Shown: positions 1 to 8,100 of the stretch, one piece after another
Layout: every line of letters begins with the position of its first letter
Position numbering within the stretch: position 1 is the stretch's first letter
Notes under the pieces: generated by a model
What the model saw: only the letters and a program-made list of their open reading frames with translations
The model's database searches: none
What the model was told of the DNA's origin: nothing
From: JAYTUJ01 sp043744615
GTDB taxonomy: Bacteria; Patescibacteriota; Minisyncoccia; Phycocordibacterales; CAIRYW01
Reading direction: 5' to 3'
Assembly (NCBI GenBank): GCA_043744615.1
Contig: JAYTUJ010000057.1
Location: forward strand, 1 to 15,380
DNA: 15,380 nucleotides
Translations under genes and position numbers: made by a program

Positions 1-1
1 C

Positions 2-85
2 AAACTAAAAAAAGCTGTTTCTGCAGAAGCAAAAAAAGCAATCAATGAAATAAGGATAATGAAAATAACTATTGCCATATACTAG
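2..85 (+). CDS. Possible 3' end of a convergent gene (partial, unidentified)
   Basis: Reading from base 2, one plus-strand frame stays open from the window edge to a TAG at 83-85. The other two plus frames stop early. The 27 residues are rich in Lys and Ala (KLKKAVSAEAKKAINEIRI, then MKITIAIY), which would fit the helical tail of a real protein. The stop overlaps the end of the minus-strand cohesin gene by 4 bases, a compact tail-to-tail arrangement. Nothing identifies the family, and 27 codons can be open by chance, so this is tentative. Confidence 0.35.
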   Translation, partial: KLKKAVSAEAKKAINEIRIMKITIAIY

Positions 86-1110
86 AGAACGTCTTTCATA
101 CTCGTTCTGATGTCTGCCTCTGATTCTTTAAGCAATTGTGAAAACTGGAATAAAAATCTCTGTTCTTCTTCAGTTAGTGGGCGTTTTTTGCTTACTTCAT
201 TTATGTCGCTAAGGTGTTGAGTAATGTCTTTTTCAAAACGAATAAATATACGTGATACGAGTGTATCCATATGTTTTAATTCTTCTTGTAGAGGTTTTTT
301 AACAAAGAAATGTTGTATTCGTCCAACTAAATAGAAAAGTATCATTAAGAATGTAGTAATCAAGCTAACTAATACAATACCGATTGTTAAATCAGAGACG
401 ATTTCTGAACTCAAAAAACCTTTCATCATTGGATATAAGCCGTATAAGGATTGCTCGTACTTTTCATCACGTGCTGTCGATGAAGGCATTACAAGAACAA
501 TTTTTTGACGGTCTGTTGATGTAGAAACAGGAGTAGTTGTTGAAGTTACGAATTCAAATGTAGGCTCTGTGCTGGAATTAATATCTTGTTGTTTTGGGGT
601 AATGATAGGTTTTATTTTTGTTGAACTACTTTGTGGAACCAAAGTAATATCGGTACTGTACGCAACATCAAAAATACTTGTGCCCTTTCCATCGTTAGCA
701 AGCACAACAGGAGAAGTGAATGTTAATGAAACTATACCTGCTTTGAGGACTTTAAAATATATACTGACTACTTTTCCATTATTTCCAGTAAAGCCTGGAT
801 TAAGAACGCCTCCTTCAAAAAAAACTTTTCCATCATTGTTAGAAAAAGATGGTTCTGCTGTCCAGAAATTCACAATCGTACCTGTCTTAGAAAGAGAAAC
901 TAATTGCAAATTTTCAGTTGAAAAGTTAATTGTGCCGGCAACCAAATTAAGTGATGTTTTTGGACTTGAAACAAGTACGTCAACTCGAATTGTTTCTCCG
1001 ACAGTTGCAACGCTTGGAGAACTTACGAGTTTCATCGTCGCAGCAAAAGCTATATTATTTGGAATAAATAATACACTCAAAGAAAAAATAAATAAAATCT
1101 TTTTAATCAT
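82..1110 (-). CDS. Cohesin-like surface protein with C-terminal membrane anchor and helical cytoplasmic tail
   Basis: This 342-residue protein begins with a Sec signal peptide (MIKKILFIFSLSVLFIPNNI, ending near AFAA). Residues about 25-158 look like a cohesin beta-sandwich: an opening strand with SVATVGETIRVDV, then GTIVNFWTAEP and FFEGGVLNPGFTG, the same signature as the next cohesin in the cluster. A Ser/Thr/Pro linker follows (about 160-215). A membrane segment at about 241-263 leads to an 80-residue charged, helix-prone tail that should be cytoplasmic. I chose the ATG at 1110, not the in-frame ATG at 1146, because it puts the signal peptide at the N-terminus and overlaps the upstream stop by only 8 bases (ATGATTAA), suggesting translational coupling. 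It is the last gene of the cluster. Cohesins bind dockerins, and a dockerin protein lies two genes upstream. The cohesin call rests on motif recognition. Confidence 0.75.
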   Translation of the reverse strand: MIKKILFIFSLSVLFIPNNIAFAATMKLVSSPSVATVGETIRVDVLVSSPKTSLNLVAGTINFSTENLQLVSLSKTGTIVNFWTAEPSFSNNDGKVFFEGGVLNPGFTGNNGKVVSIYFKVLKAGIVSLTFTSPVVLANDGKGTSIFDVAYSTDITLVPQSSSTKIKPIITPKQQDINSSTEPTFEFVTSTTTPVSTSTDRQKIVLVMPSSTARDEKYEQSLYGLYPMMKGFLSSEIVSDLTIGIVLVSLITTFLMILFYLVGRIQHFFVKKPLQEELKHMDTLVSRIFIRFEKDITQHLSDINEVSKKRPLTEEEQRFLFQFSQLLKESEADIRTSMKDVL

Positions 1111-2065
1111 GTTTGTGGTGTTCGTGACGGTGGTGTCGGTGTGCATGTTTTGCTTTAATTATATGTTTTCGGCGATGTAAATACCATACAGCATATCCAA
1201 TAAGTAGTATTATAACGAAACTTGCACCAAACTCAAAAACTAATGCATCGTACCAGGTGACCGGATACTGCGGAGGACGTTCTTCGATTTGAATATTACT
1301 GTTATTATCAATTGCTTTTACATATATGTAACTTGCGAGTCGTTGATCAGTTAAAATATAGGGGCTTTCTGCAGGCATCCAAGAAAGTTTTGAATAATCT
1401 TGGTCAATGATTTTATTTTTTGTTTCAGCGACTTCGTATCGGGCAATACCAGAATCTTTATCTTGTGTATTAAATAATGCAACCCATTTTCCATCTAAAA
1501 GAGATTCGTCTTGTGCGACTGATATTTCAAAATGTTCTGGCTTTTGAGTATCACTTGCAGGTTCAAAAAAAGGAAGCGCATTACTGTCTGCAGATGCAAC
1601 AGGTATTTGCATTGACCCAGTTGAAAATTCATCGATAGAAGCATTTGAATTATTTTTATGAACTTCTGCTTTTTGTATAGAAATTAAATATAAATCACTA
1701 TGTTTTGGTGTCGCTATGATGTTAGCAAGTACACCTTTACCAACAAACCCTCCGGGGATAATTCCTGAAAAATAAATATGATGTGTAGTTTCGTTGTACA
1801 CAGGCTTTTCTATCCAAAAACTTACTATCGAACCTCCGTCATTAACACTATTAACAACCATGTCTTGCGGAACAACAAAATCAAATGAGATCGCATTAAT
1901 CTGCTCTGATGCTCGAAGCGTAATTGGTAAGACAACTTGTTTATTTGCATATACACCTTGCTCTGGAACACTAATTTCAACAACAGAAAGCGCACAAGAA
2001 TTTTGAGGAATACTCAAAATAAATATTATTGCTACAAAAATATTTTTAAGGATTTTAAATTTCAT
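1103..2065 (-). CDS. Cohesin-like surface protein with Ig-like domain, membrane anchor and His-rich tail
   Basis: The 320-residue product has a signal peptide (about 1-25, MKFKILKNIFVAIIFILSIP). A cohesin-like domain spans about 26-156, with GGSIVSFWIEKPVY and IYFSGIIPGGFVGKG matching its downstream neighbour. A second beta domain at about 175-262 contains DKDSGIARYEV and YIYVKAIDNNSN, an Ig/FnIII-like module I associate with CPR surface proteins. A membrane segment follows at about 275-296. The cytoplasmic end is strongly basic and His-rich, with nine His among the last 20 residues. The ATG at 2065 was preferred over one at 2107 because the longer start adds a non-signal extension overlapping the dockerin gene. 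With it, the gap after the dockerin stop is only 4 bases. It could anchor the dockerin protein to the membrane; that is inference. The cohesin fold should be confirmed by profile search. Confidence 0.75.
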   Translation of the reverse strand: MKFKILKNIFVAIIFILSIPQNSCALSVVEISVPEQGVYANKQVVLPITLRASEQINAISFDFVVPQDMVVNSVNDGGSIVSFWIEKPVYNETTHHIYFSGIIPGGFVGKGVLANIIATPKHSDLYLISIQKAEVHKNNSNASIDEFSTGSMQIPVASADSNALPFFEPASDTQKPEHFEISVAQDESLLDGKWVALFNTQDKDSGIARYEVAETKNKIIDQDYSKLSWMPAESPYILTDQRLASYIYVKAIDNNSNIQIEERPPQYPVTWYDALVFEFGASFVIILLIGYAVWYLHRRKHIIKAKHAHRHHRHEHHKHD

Positions 2066-2069
2066 ATAA

Positions 2070-3035
2070 TTATCCGGTCCAGTAGTATGCAAGAATACTG
2101 AAGTCAATCAAATCAACTTTTCCATCATTATTTAAATCTGATTTTTTTCCTGCTGTTGTTAAAGGCCTTTTATACCAATATGCCATAATAGAAAAATCAA
2201 TTGCATTTACTCGAGTGTCCTTATTAATATCAGCAAGGCTATATTTAAGTGGTAGACCCGTAAAAAAACTTGTTGAAGTTCCAACTTTAAAAGTTACGTC
2301 TGGAGAAAATCTAGATATATCAGCATCTTTTGTTGCACGAGCATTTGCAAGGTGATCACCGTATTCAAGACCAAGTGTATCAAATTTGTATACCCAAGAA
2401 CCAGAATTATCAGCAGAAACACGTTGTGTAATTTGTTGATTTGAGTGCACAAACAAATTTACTTGTGCATTTGGAATACTCTGACCAAAAAAAGTGATTA
2501 TGTCCCCTCTTTTTACCTGACTTTTATCTAAACTAATTGTTGGTGGAATAAAAATACCTCGAATTAATGTAGTAACCCCATTTGTAATGGTGAGCGTAAA
2601 TGTTTGCATGGTTGAGCGAACACCATTTGTATCTTCACTGACCACTCCGAAGACATATGTTCCTGCAGAAATTCCACTTAAACTAATATCAAATGTGGCG
2701 TCGGGACTCGCAGGAATACGTGCAACGATTTGACCATCTTTTAAAAGAGAAACTGTACTGTCTGGATACGCACTTCCTCGAAAAATAACTTGAGTTCCTG
2801 AGTAACTACCGCCACCCCCGCCGCCTCCACCCCCCGTATTACCGGAATTATTATTTGAATCGGGAGGCAATACATTTGCACTAATACTTACATCATCACT
2901 TTGAATTAGTGTGATTGCAAATATATGCAACGGAAAAAAAATACAGAAGAAAATGAAAACAGAAATTACAAAGAAGGGTTTAAAGGTGCTGTAGGTGGAA
3001 TCTGATTTTGTTTTTGTGCTTGTTTGATGATCCAT
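2070..3035 (-). CDS. Secreted Ig-like protein with C-terminal type I-like dockerin
   Basis: This 321-residue protein has an unusually long polar N-terminus (about 20 residues) before a hydrophobic segment (FFVISVFIFFCIFFPLHIFA, 21-40), which acts as a signal peptide or signal anchor. A nine-Gly linker (68-76) follows, then two Ig-like beta domains (about 80-152 and 163-252). The C-terminus is a two-repeat dockerin: calcium loops DINKDTRVNAID (269-280) and DLNNDGKVDLID (300-311). Asp/Asn occupy positions 1, 3, 5, 9 and 12 of each loop, and near-identical helices follow (FSIMAYWYKR, FSILAYYWTG). Dockerins of this kind bind cohesins with calcium, and near-symmetric repeats often allow two binding orientations. 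Two cohesin-like genes lie immediately downstream. The ATG at 3035 overlaps the preceding gene by 70 bases; no other good start precedes the hydrophobic segment. The dockerin call is strong; the partner is inferred. Confidence 0.85.
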   Translation of the reverse strand: MDHQTSTKTKSDSTYSTFKPFFVISVFIFFCIFFPLHIFAITLIQSDDVSISANVLPPDSNNNSGNTGGGGGGGGGSYSGTQVIFRGSAYPDSTVSLLKDGQIVARIPASPDATFDISLSGISAGTYVFGVVSEDTNGVRSTMQTFTLTITNGVTTLIRGIFIPPTISLDKSQVKRGDIITFFGQSIPNAQVNLFVHSNQQITQRVSADNSGSWVYKFDTLGLEYGDHLANARATKDADISRFSPDVTFKVGTSTSFFTGLPLKYSLADINKDTRVNAIDFSIMAYWYKRPLTTAGKKSDLNNDGKVDLIDFSILAYYWTG

Positions 3036-3970
3036 TGGTTATAGTGTCGAATAAGAACTTTAAGTACTCCTCCTACGATGATAAGAATTAATATTGAGAA
3101 AATAAATAATTGCCAAGGAAAAACATATACAGTAAAAGAAGAATTTTTTGTTTGGTTAATATCAAGTGCTAATTTAATATTGTAAGCACCGAAAGCAAAA
3201 TGCTTAGCTTGATACACTGCTTCTTGAAAAAAATTCCTTTTTATTTGAGCATCTTCTGAAGACCCCCAAGCAAGTTCAAATCGTCGAACACTACTTGGAA
3301 GAACATTACCTTGCTCTGGGTTTGCATCAAATTTTGTTTTATTCCAACCAATTACGTTATCAATAACAACGTCTCCTCGAGGACGAAGTCGATCGTTACC
3401 TGTGTTATTGAATCGATAGAAAAAAGAAACTGGAAGCGAAGTGTAATATGTTTGATTGTGTGTTGGGGCAAATTCGATAACCCCTCCACCCTCTTTAATA
3501 TCACCGTTTACTCGAAGTAAAAGAAGTACTCCGATTTTTGCACCCACAGATACTTGTCCTTTTGGTCCATCTGGGGGTGTTGTACTTAAAAATATTGCAG
3601 CGAAGTGTCCTCCTGGTTCTGCATCTTTAGGAACATTAACACTCACTTTTACTGTTTTTTGTTCACCTCGTTTAAGAGTAAAGCTTTTGTCTACGGTAAT
3701 CCATGAATCAAGACCTTTGTCTTCTTTAATAAAGAAAGGGGTTCCTGTTTCACCTTGTGCTTCAAAATTTTCAGCACTGGTGTAAAAAGTCATGGTGTCT
3801 TGCTGTTCGTTCATGATCAAAAAATCTTCTTGAACAACTGAACCTGGGTTTACAGACACTTCAATTTTTGCTGGAGAAATTGTAAGTGCATTTACCTGTT
3901 GAGGAGCAAAAACAAAACTTAGAACAAGAAATAATGAGAGTGCTGTTATTTTGATGTGGGCGGACTTCAC
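2966..3970 (-). CDS. DUF916/WxLIP-like secreted protein with C-terminal membrane anchor
   Basis: This 334-residue protein has a clear signal peptide (1-29, ending VNALT). Residues about 30-155 have the pattern of the DUF916 (WxL-interacting protein) domain: LTISPAKIEVSVNPGSVVQ near the start, a repeated-strand sandwich, and KDAEPGGHFAAIFLST. A second beta domain (about 160-283) contains SFFYRFNNTGNDRLRPRGDV, in the position of the DUF3324-type domain. One membrane helix (about 285-307) and a short basic tail follow. In Firmicutes, such proteins bind peptidoglycan and partner WxL surface proteins. Here the neighbours carry a different shared C-terminal module, so an analogous role is only a proposal. 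The start is GTG at 3970; no ATG lies before the signal peptide and no Shine-Dalgarno sequence is visible. It lies 27 bases after the 349-residue gene and overlaps the dockerin gene by 70. Confidence 0.7.
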   Translation of the reverse strand: MKSAHIKITALSLFLVLSFVFAPQQVNALTISPAKIEVSVNPGSVVQEDFLIMNEQQDTMTFYTSAENFEAQGETGTPFFIKEDKGLDSWITVDKSFTLKRGEQKTVKVSVNVPKDAEPGGHFAAIFLSTTPPDGPKGQVSVGAKIGVLLLLRVNGDIKEGGGVIEFAPTHNQTYYTSLPVSFFYRFNNTGNDRLRPRGDVVIDNVIGWNKTKFDANPEQGNVLPSSVRRFELAWGSSEDAQIKRNFFQEAVYQAKHFAFGAYNIKLALDINQTKNSSFTVYVFPWQLFIFSILILIIVGGVLKVLIRHYNQWIIKQAQKQNQIPPTAPLNPSL

Positions 3971-3997
3971 AAAATTTTTAAATTTAAATGATTAGAA

Positions 3998-5047
3998 TTA
4001 GAAGTTTGCAGTTGCACTATATGTAAGTGATGTAGTGTAACTTCCTGCTTCTGTAAGAGTTGCAATGTTAGAAATATATCGTAGTGAGTATGTTGTGTTT
4101 GCGGTAGCTCCTGTTGCTGAAGCAATCTGACTTGTTGTCGTTGCAGTACCTGCATATGCAAATCCTGATGCTGCATATGGGGCTGTTACTGCTCCTGATC
4201 CTCCTGTTGCTGTTGCTCGGATTCCAAATTGTTCTGTTCCGATTGCTGAAGCTGTGTTTGTACCTCCGATTGCAGTGATTGTGTTGGCGCCCGATGTTAA
4301 TGTTGCTCCTTTTACAGTAACTGTGTATCCACTTGGTGCATTTGTTCCTGCAATAACCTGATGTGCTTCAACTTCTGAAGCTGAACCCAGTAAATCGTTT
4401 GTTGCAAATCGAGCAGCTGAAGCTGAAAGGTTTGCAAAACCAATTGTAGTTGTTGAAATACTAAAAGTAATTGATTGTGTTACTGTTGCACTTACTGCTA
4501 CTGAGTCGTCAGTAAGAATAGGAATTGAGATTGATCCTGTATCACCAAATGTACCTGTGATTGTAATTACATATGTGTTTGCAGTAGTTGCGTTTATTGA
4601 GTTTGTATTATCATACGTAATAATTACTTTATCACTCGCAGCAAGAGCGGCTGTTCCCACTCCGTCGGTTGGTGCAGTTAATGTAAGAATTCGGTTTTGT
4701 GTTCCAGAAAAAACCGCTCCCCATGCAGAGGCTGATGCAGATGCAGCAAGGGTTTCTGTACTTTCTGCTCCTGTTGATGCTCCGTGAGTAAACGAAACAG
4801 TACCTATTGTTTTACTTGTTAAGTTAAAGTCTGAAGGAAATGTAATTATGATTGTTTGACCCGCAACACTTGTTCCGGTTGGAGTTGTAAATTTAATTAC
4901 ATGACTTGAAGCAGTAGTAATCTTTGAAGACGATTGTGTATCAGACAAAGCAGTTAATGATGCAGCATATGCAGTTGATGTAACTGAAAAATTAAACGAT
5001 AGAGTAAGAAGAGAAACGATAACTGCTAAACTTGATATTTTTTTCAT
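3998..5047 (-). CDS. Secreted surface protein with two beta domains; C-terminal module shared with the giant repeat protein
   Basis: This 349-residue protein starts MKKISSLAVIVSLLTLSFNF and has a typical signal peptide ending near AYAA. The mature protein is rich in Ser, Thr, Ala and Gly and has almost no Cys. An N-terminal beta domain (about 30-185) includes SSHVIKFTTPTGTSVAGQTI and ITFPSDFNLTS, a style I associate with CPR secreted proteins. The C-terminal module (about 190-349) begins ITFSISTTTIGFANLSAS, contains SASEVEAHQVIAGTNAPSGY, and ends SLTYSATANF. It is closely similar to the last 160 residues of the giant protein encoded just upstream. No membrane anchor follows, so it is presumably held on the surface by a partner or released. 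The ATG at 5047 was chosen over a TTG six bases earlier. A strong promoter precedes it, suggesting higher expression than its neighbours. Function unknown; a structural or coat role is possible. Confidence 0.85.
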   Translation of the reverse strand: MKKISSLAVIVSLLTLSFNFSVTSTAYAASLTALSDTQSSSKITTASSHVIKFTTPTGTSVAGQTIIITFPSDFNLTSKTIGTVSFTHGASTGAESTETLAASASASAWGAVFSGTQNRILTLTAPTDGVGTAALAASDKVIITYDNTNSINATTANTYVITITGTFGDTGSISIPILTDDSVAVSATVTQSITFSISTTTIGFANLSASAARFATNDLLGSASEVEAHQVIAGTNAPSGYTVTVKGATLTSGANTITAIGGTNTASAIGTEQFGIRATATGGSGAVTAPYAASGFAYAGTATTTSQIASATGATANTTYSLRYISNIATLTEAGSYTTSLTYSATANF

Positions 5048-5090
5048 GAACAATGGAACTAATTAATTTTTAAAACTGTTTATAACTAAA

Positions 5091-5118
5091 ATTATATCAC
5101 ACAAACAAATTCTAACAA
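5091..5118 (-). promoter_or_regulatory. Extended -10 promoter for the 349-residue surface protein
   Basis: On the minus strand a TTGTTA -35 (5113-5118) is separated by 16 bases from TATAAT (5091-5096). The -10 is preceded by TGA, giving an extended -10 (TGATATAAT). Transcription would start near 5084, leaving a leader of about 37 bases before the ATG at 5047. The 100-base gap it sits in is the largest inside the cluster. I see no convincing terminator hairpin for the upstream giant gene in that gap, only short AT-rich palindromes. Confidence 0.65.
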
Positions 5119-5153
5119 AAGCTTTTCCCCATTTTAAAAAGTAAATTTTAAAA

Positions 5154-8100
5154 TTAAAAGTTGGGAGTTAAAATAAAATTTAATACCGAAGAATAATTAC
5201 ATGCTTCTGTGTTTGCTGTAATATTTGCAAGATATCTAATTGAGTATGTAGTTGTCGCAGTTGGAACCACAGATGATCCAATCTGACTTGTTGTCGTTGC
5301 AGTACCTGCATATGCAAACCCTGATGCTGCATATGGAGATGTTACAGTTCCTGATCCTCCTGTTGCTGTTGCTCGGATTCCAAATTGTTCTGTTCCTACT
5401 GAAGATGCTGTGTTTGTACCTCCGATTGAAGTGATTGTGTTGGCGCCACAATTAAGTGTAGATCCTTGTATTGCTAGGTTATATCCGCTTGGGGCATTTG
5501 TTGCAGCAACAACCTGATGTGCTTCAACTTCTGAAGCTGAACCGAGTGAATCGTTTGTTGCAAATCTTGCAAGGGATGAAGATAAGTTTCCAAAACCAAT
5601 TGTGTTTGCTGAAAGACTAAATGAAATAGTTGTTACGTTTGTAAACGACCAGTTTGTGTTATTTGTTCCATCGGTATTTGTACCATCGCCCGCAGTAATC
5701 TGTGCATACGTAAACGGACTGGCATCAGAATATGAAACTGAAACATAAGAGATTGTTTGTGTTACTCCGCTATTAACCACATGAAGATTCCATGGTGTAG
5801 CAGCAGTGAGGGGTGCAAGTGTTAATAGTTTTAATGCTCCACCCGTTAATGTTAACACTCCACTTGTTGCAATATTTTGTGTTGCTGAAGATTCAAAATA
5901 TACAGTTCGAGCAGCGGTTGTTCCGGTAATCGCTAAACCAAACCAATTGTTTGTATTATTAATTGTTTGTGTAGAAGCTGAGTTAAAAGTTACTGTACCC
6001 GAACGAGGAGTAAATGTTCCGGTGTTTATCCAATCACCTTTTACTGTAATTGCATAATTATTTCCAGAAGAAGTGTCAAGGGTTCCTGCTAAAATACTGA
6101 GATTAGCATTTACCGTAATTGCTCCACCAAGTGTGGCAGTTTGAGATGTTTTATCAATTTTTAAAGCATTGTATGTTGAACTTTTTACAGTTTGCGCCGC
6201 AGTTGTACTTGCATACACAACAGTGTTAGGGCTTGTTGATGCTAATAAAGTTGTAATACCTGATGATCCATTAATTAAAAGAACAGTGCTTGTGCCTTGA
6301 TACAACGTACCTGTACCTGACAACGAAGAACTCGCATTTAAAAATGTTGAGGTTAAGTTACTGAGTGTGATTCCGGTAACGGTTATGTTTTCAATAGAAA
6401 CTGGATTAGTTCCTGAAACAGATTGATCGTTCGTATCAAAAGTTATAGTACCTGTCCCAAATGAAACTGAACCACCGGCAGCGTTGTTGGTAAAGCCTCC
6501 TCTTAAGGTAATGTTTCCGTTATTTGCACTGGTAAAACTTCCTCCACCGTTAATACCCACACTACCGGTATATGTTTTTAGAGCTGTACCAGCGTTTGCA
6601 AGAACACCACTGACAACAGTCGCTCCACCCACATTGAGTGTAAAGTTTGATCCGGTTGTTAATGTTGAACTTGTAGAAATAGCGAGCGAATTACCGATAG
6701 TCATGTTTCCTGCTGTTGTTGCGACAGCATTTGTTGATAAAGAGAGATTATTATTAACAGTTGTTCCTGAAGAAATAGTTTTTGTTCCTCCTGTTAAACT
6801 AATATCGTAGTAAGTTGCTGCCTTTATTGTTTGTGCTAAAGTCGCAGTATAATTTACTGTGTTTAAACTTGCAGATGCAGTCAGTGTTGTAATCGACGTA
6901 CTGCTTGATATCGTCAACACTGAACTTGCGGCCTGTGTTAACCCTCCGGTACCTGAAAGTAAATTGGAAACGGTAAGTCCGACGGTACTATTGTTTGTTA
7001 ACGTTACACCTGTCACCGCTATATTTTGGATTGTAAATGCAGTACTTCCACCGATCGATTGACTATTTGTATTAAATGTATAAGTTCCAGAACCCGAACT
7101 AAACGAGCTTCCATTAAACGTTAAACCTCCTTGAAAAATAGCAGACGTCGCACCTGTATTTGTCCATGTTGCTCCTGAATTAATAACTACCGCGCCACCA
7201 AAAGTTTTTGCCCCTGTTGCATTATCAATATCAAAAGAATCTGATATTGTCGTAACACCTGTTACTGTTGTTGTACCGGTATCAAAAGTCAAAAGTCCTG
7301 ATATAACATTAAGTGTGGCTACTGTGGTACTTGAAGCAAAGTAAGTTAACACACCAGCAGTTTTTTCAATATTTATTTGATTCATTGTTCCCCCATTTGG
7401 AGAAAAGTTTGAACCTGCTGTATTACCAGTAATCCTCACAAGACCTGTATTAGAAAAAGAACCGGTACCTGCTGCAGAAATATTTCCTGAAGCTGAATTT
7501 ATTGTTCCTCCACCGTTAATATACGTACCTGTTGCTATACCTACAATACCGTTAGCACCGATAGCAACAACACAACTTACTCCGGTATCACAAAAGTGTA
7601 ATGTTCCCGCATTTAAAACAAGGTTGTTTTGAATTGTTGTTGTAGCGGTATCAGATAATATCTTTGTACTCGAACCATTTATGGTTAGGTTGGCGTACGT
7701 AGGGCTTGTTGAAATAGTTTGATTAACCGCTGATTGATATATAACTGTGGAAGGTGATCCTCCTACCACAATAGTAGTTGTATTAAAAGTAGGAAATGTT
7801 GTTGCAACCGAAGCAGAACCAATTTTATAACTACTTGATGTACCTAAATAAAAAGATGTCGTGCCTGAAGGAGTGATCACAAAACCCCCATCATCAAAAA
7901 TAGATGATGAAGTAGCATTACCGATATTAAGATTAGTGGTTGTAACTGCTCCACCTAATTGAACTCCTGATGCATTAGTATTATTAATGTTAAGCGTGTA
8001 ATATGTTGCACTTTTTGCAGTTTGAGCAGTCGTTGCCATATAATCAACTGTGTTACCTGTTGCACTTGCATTAATAACAACACCCGATAAGGTTGAGACT

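Noticed and set aside
1103..2065. Lipoprotein signal (lipobox) at the first cohesin, because Cys follows the hydrophobic stretch
   Set aside because: The residues before the Cys are PQNS, not the L-(A/S)-(G/A) pattern, so a normal Sec signal peptide is more likely.
5104..5153. Rho-independent terminator after the giant gene
   Set aside because: AAAAGCTTTT and AATTTTAAAATT palindromes are present, but there is no GC-rich stem followed by a T run on the minus strand.
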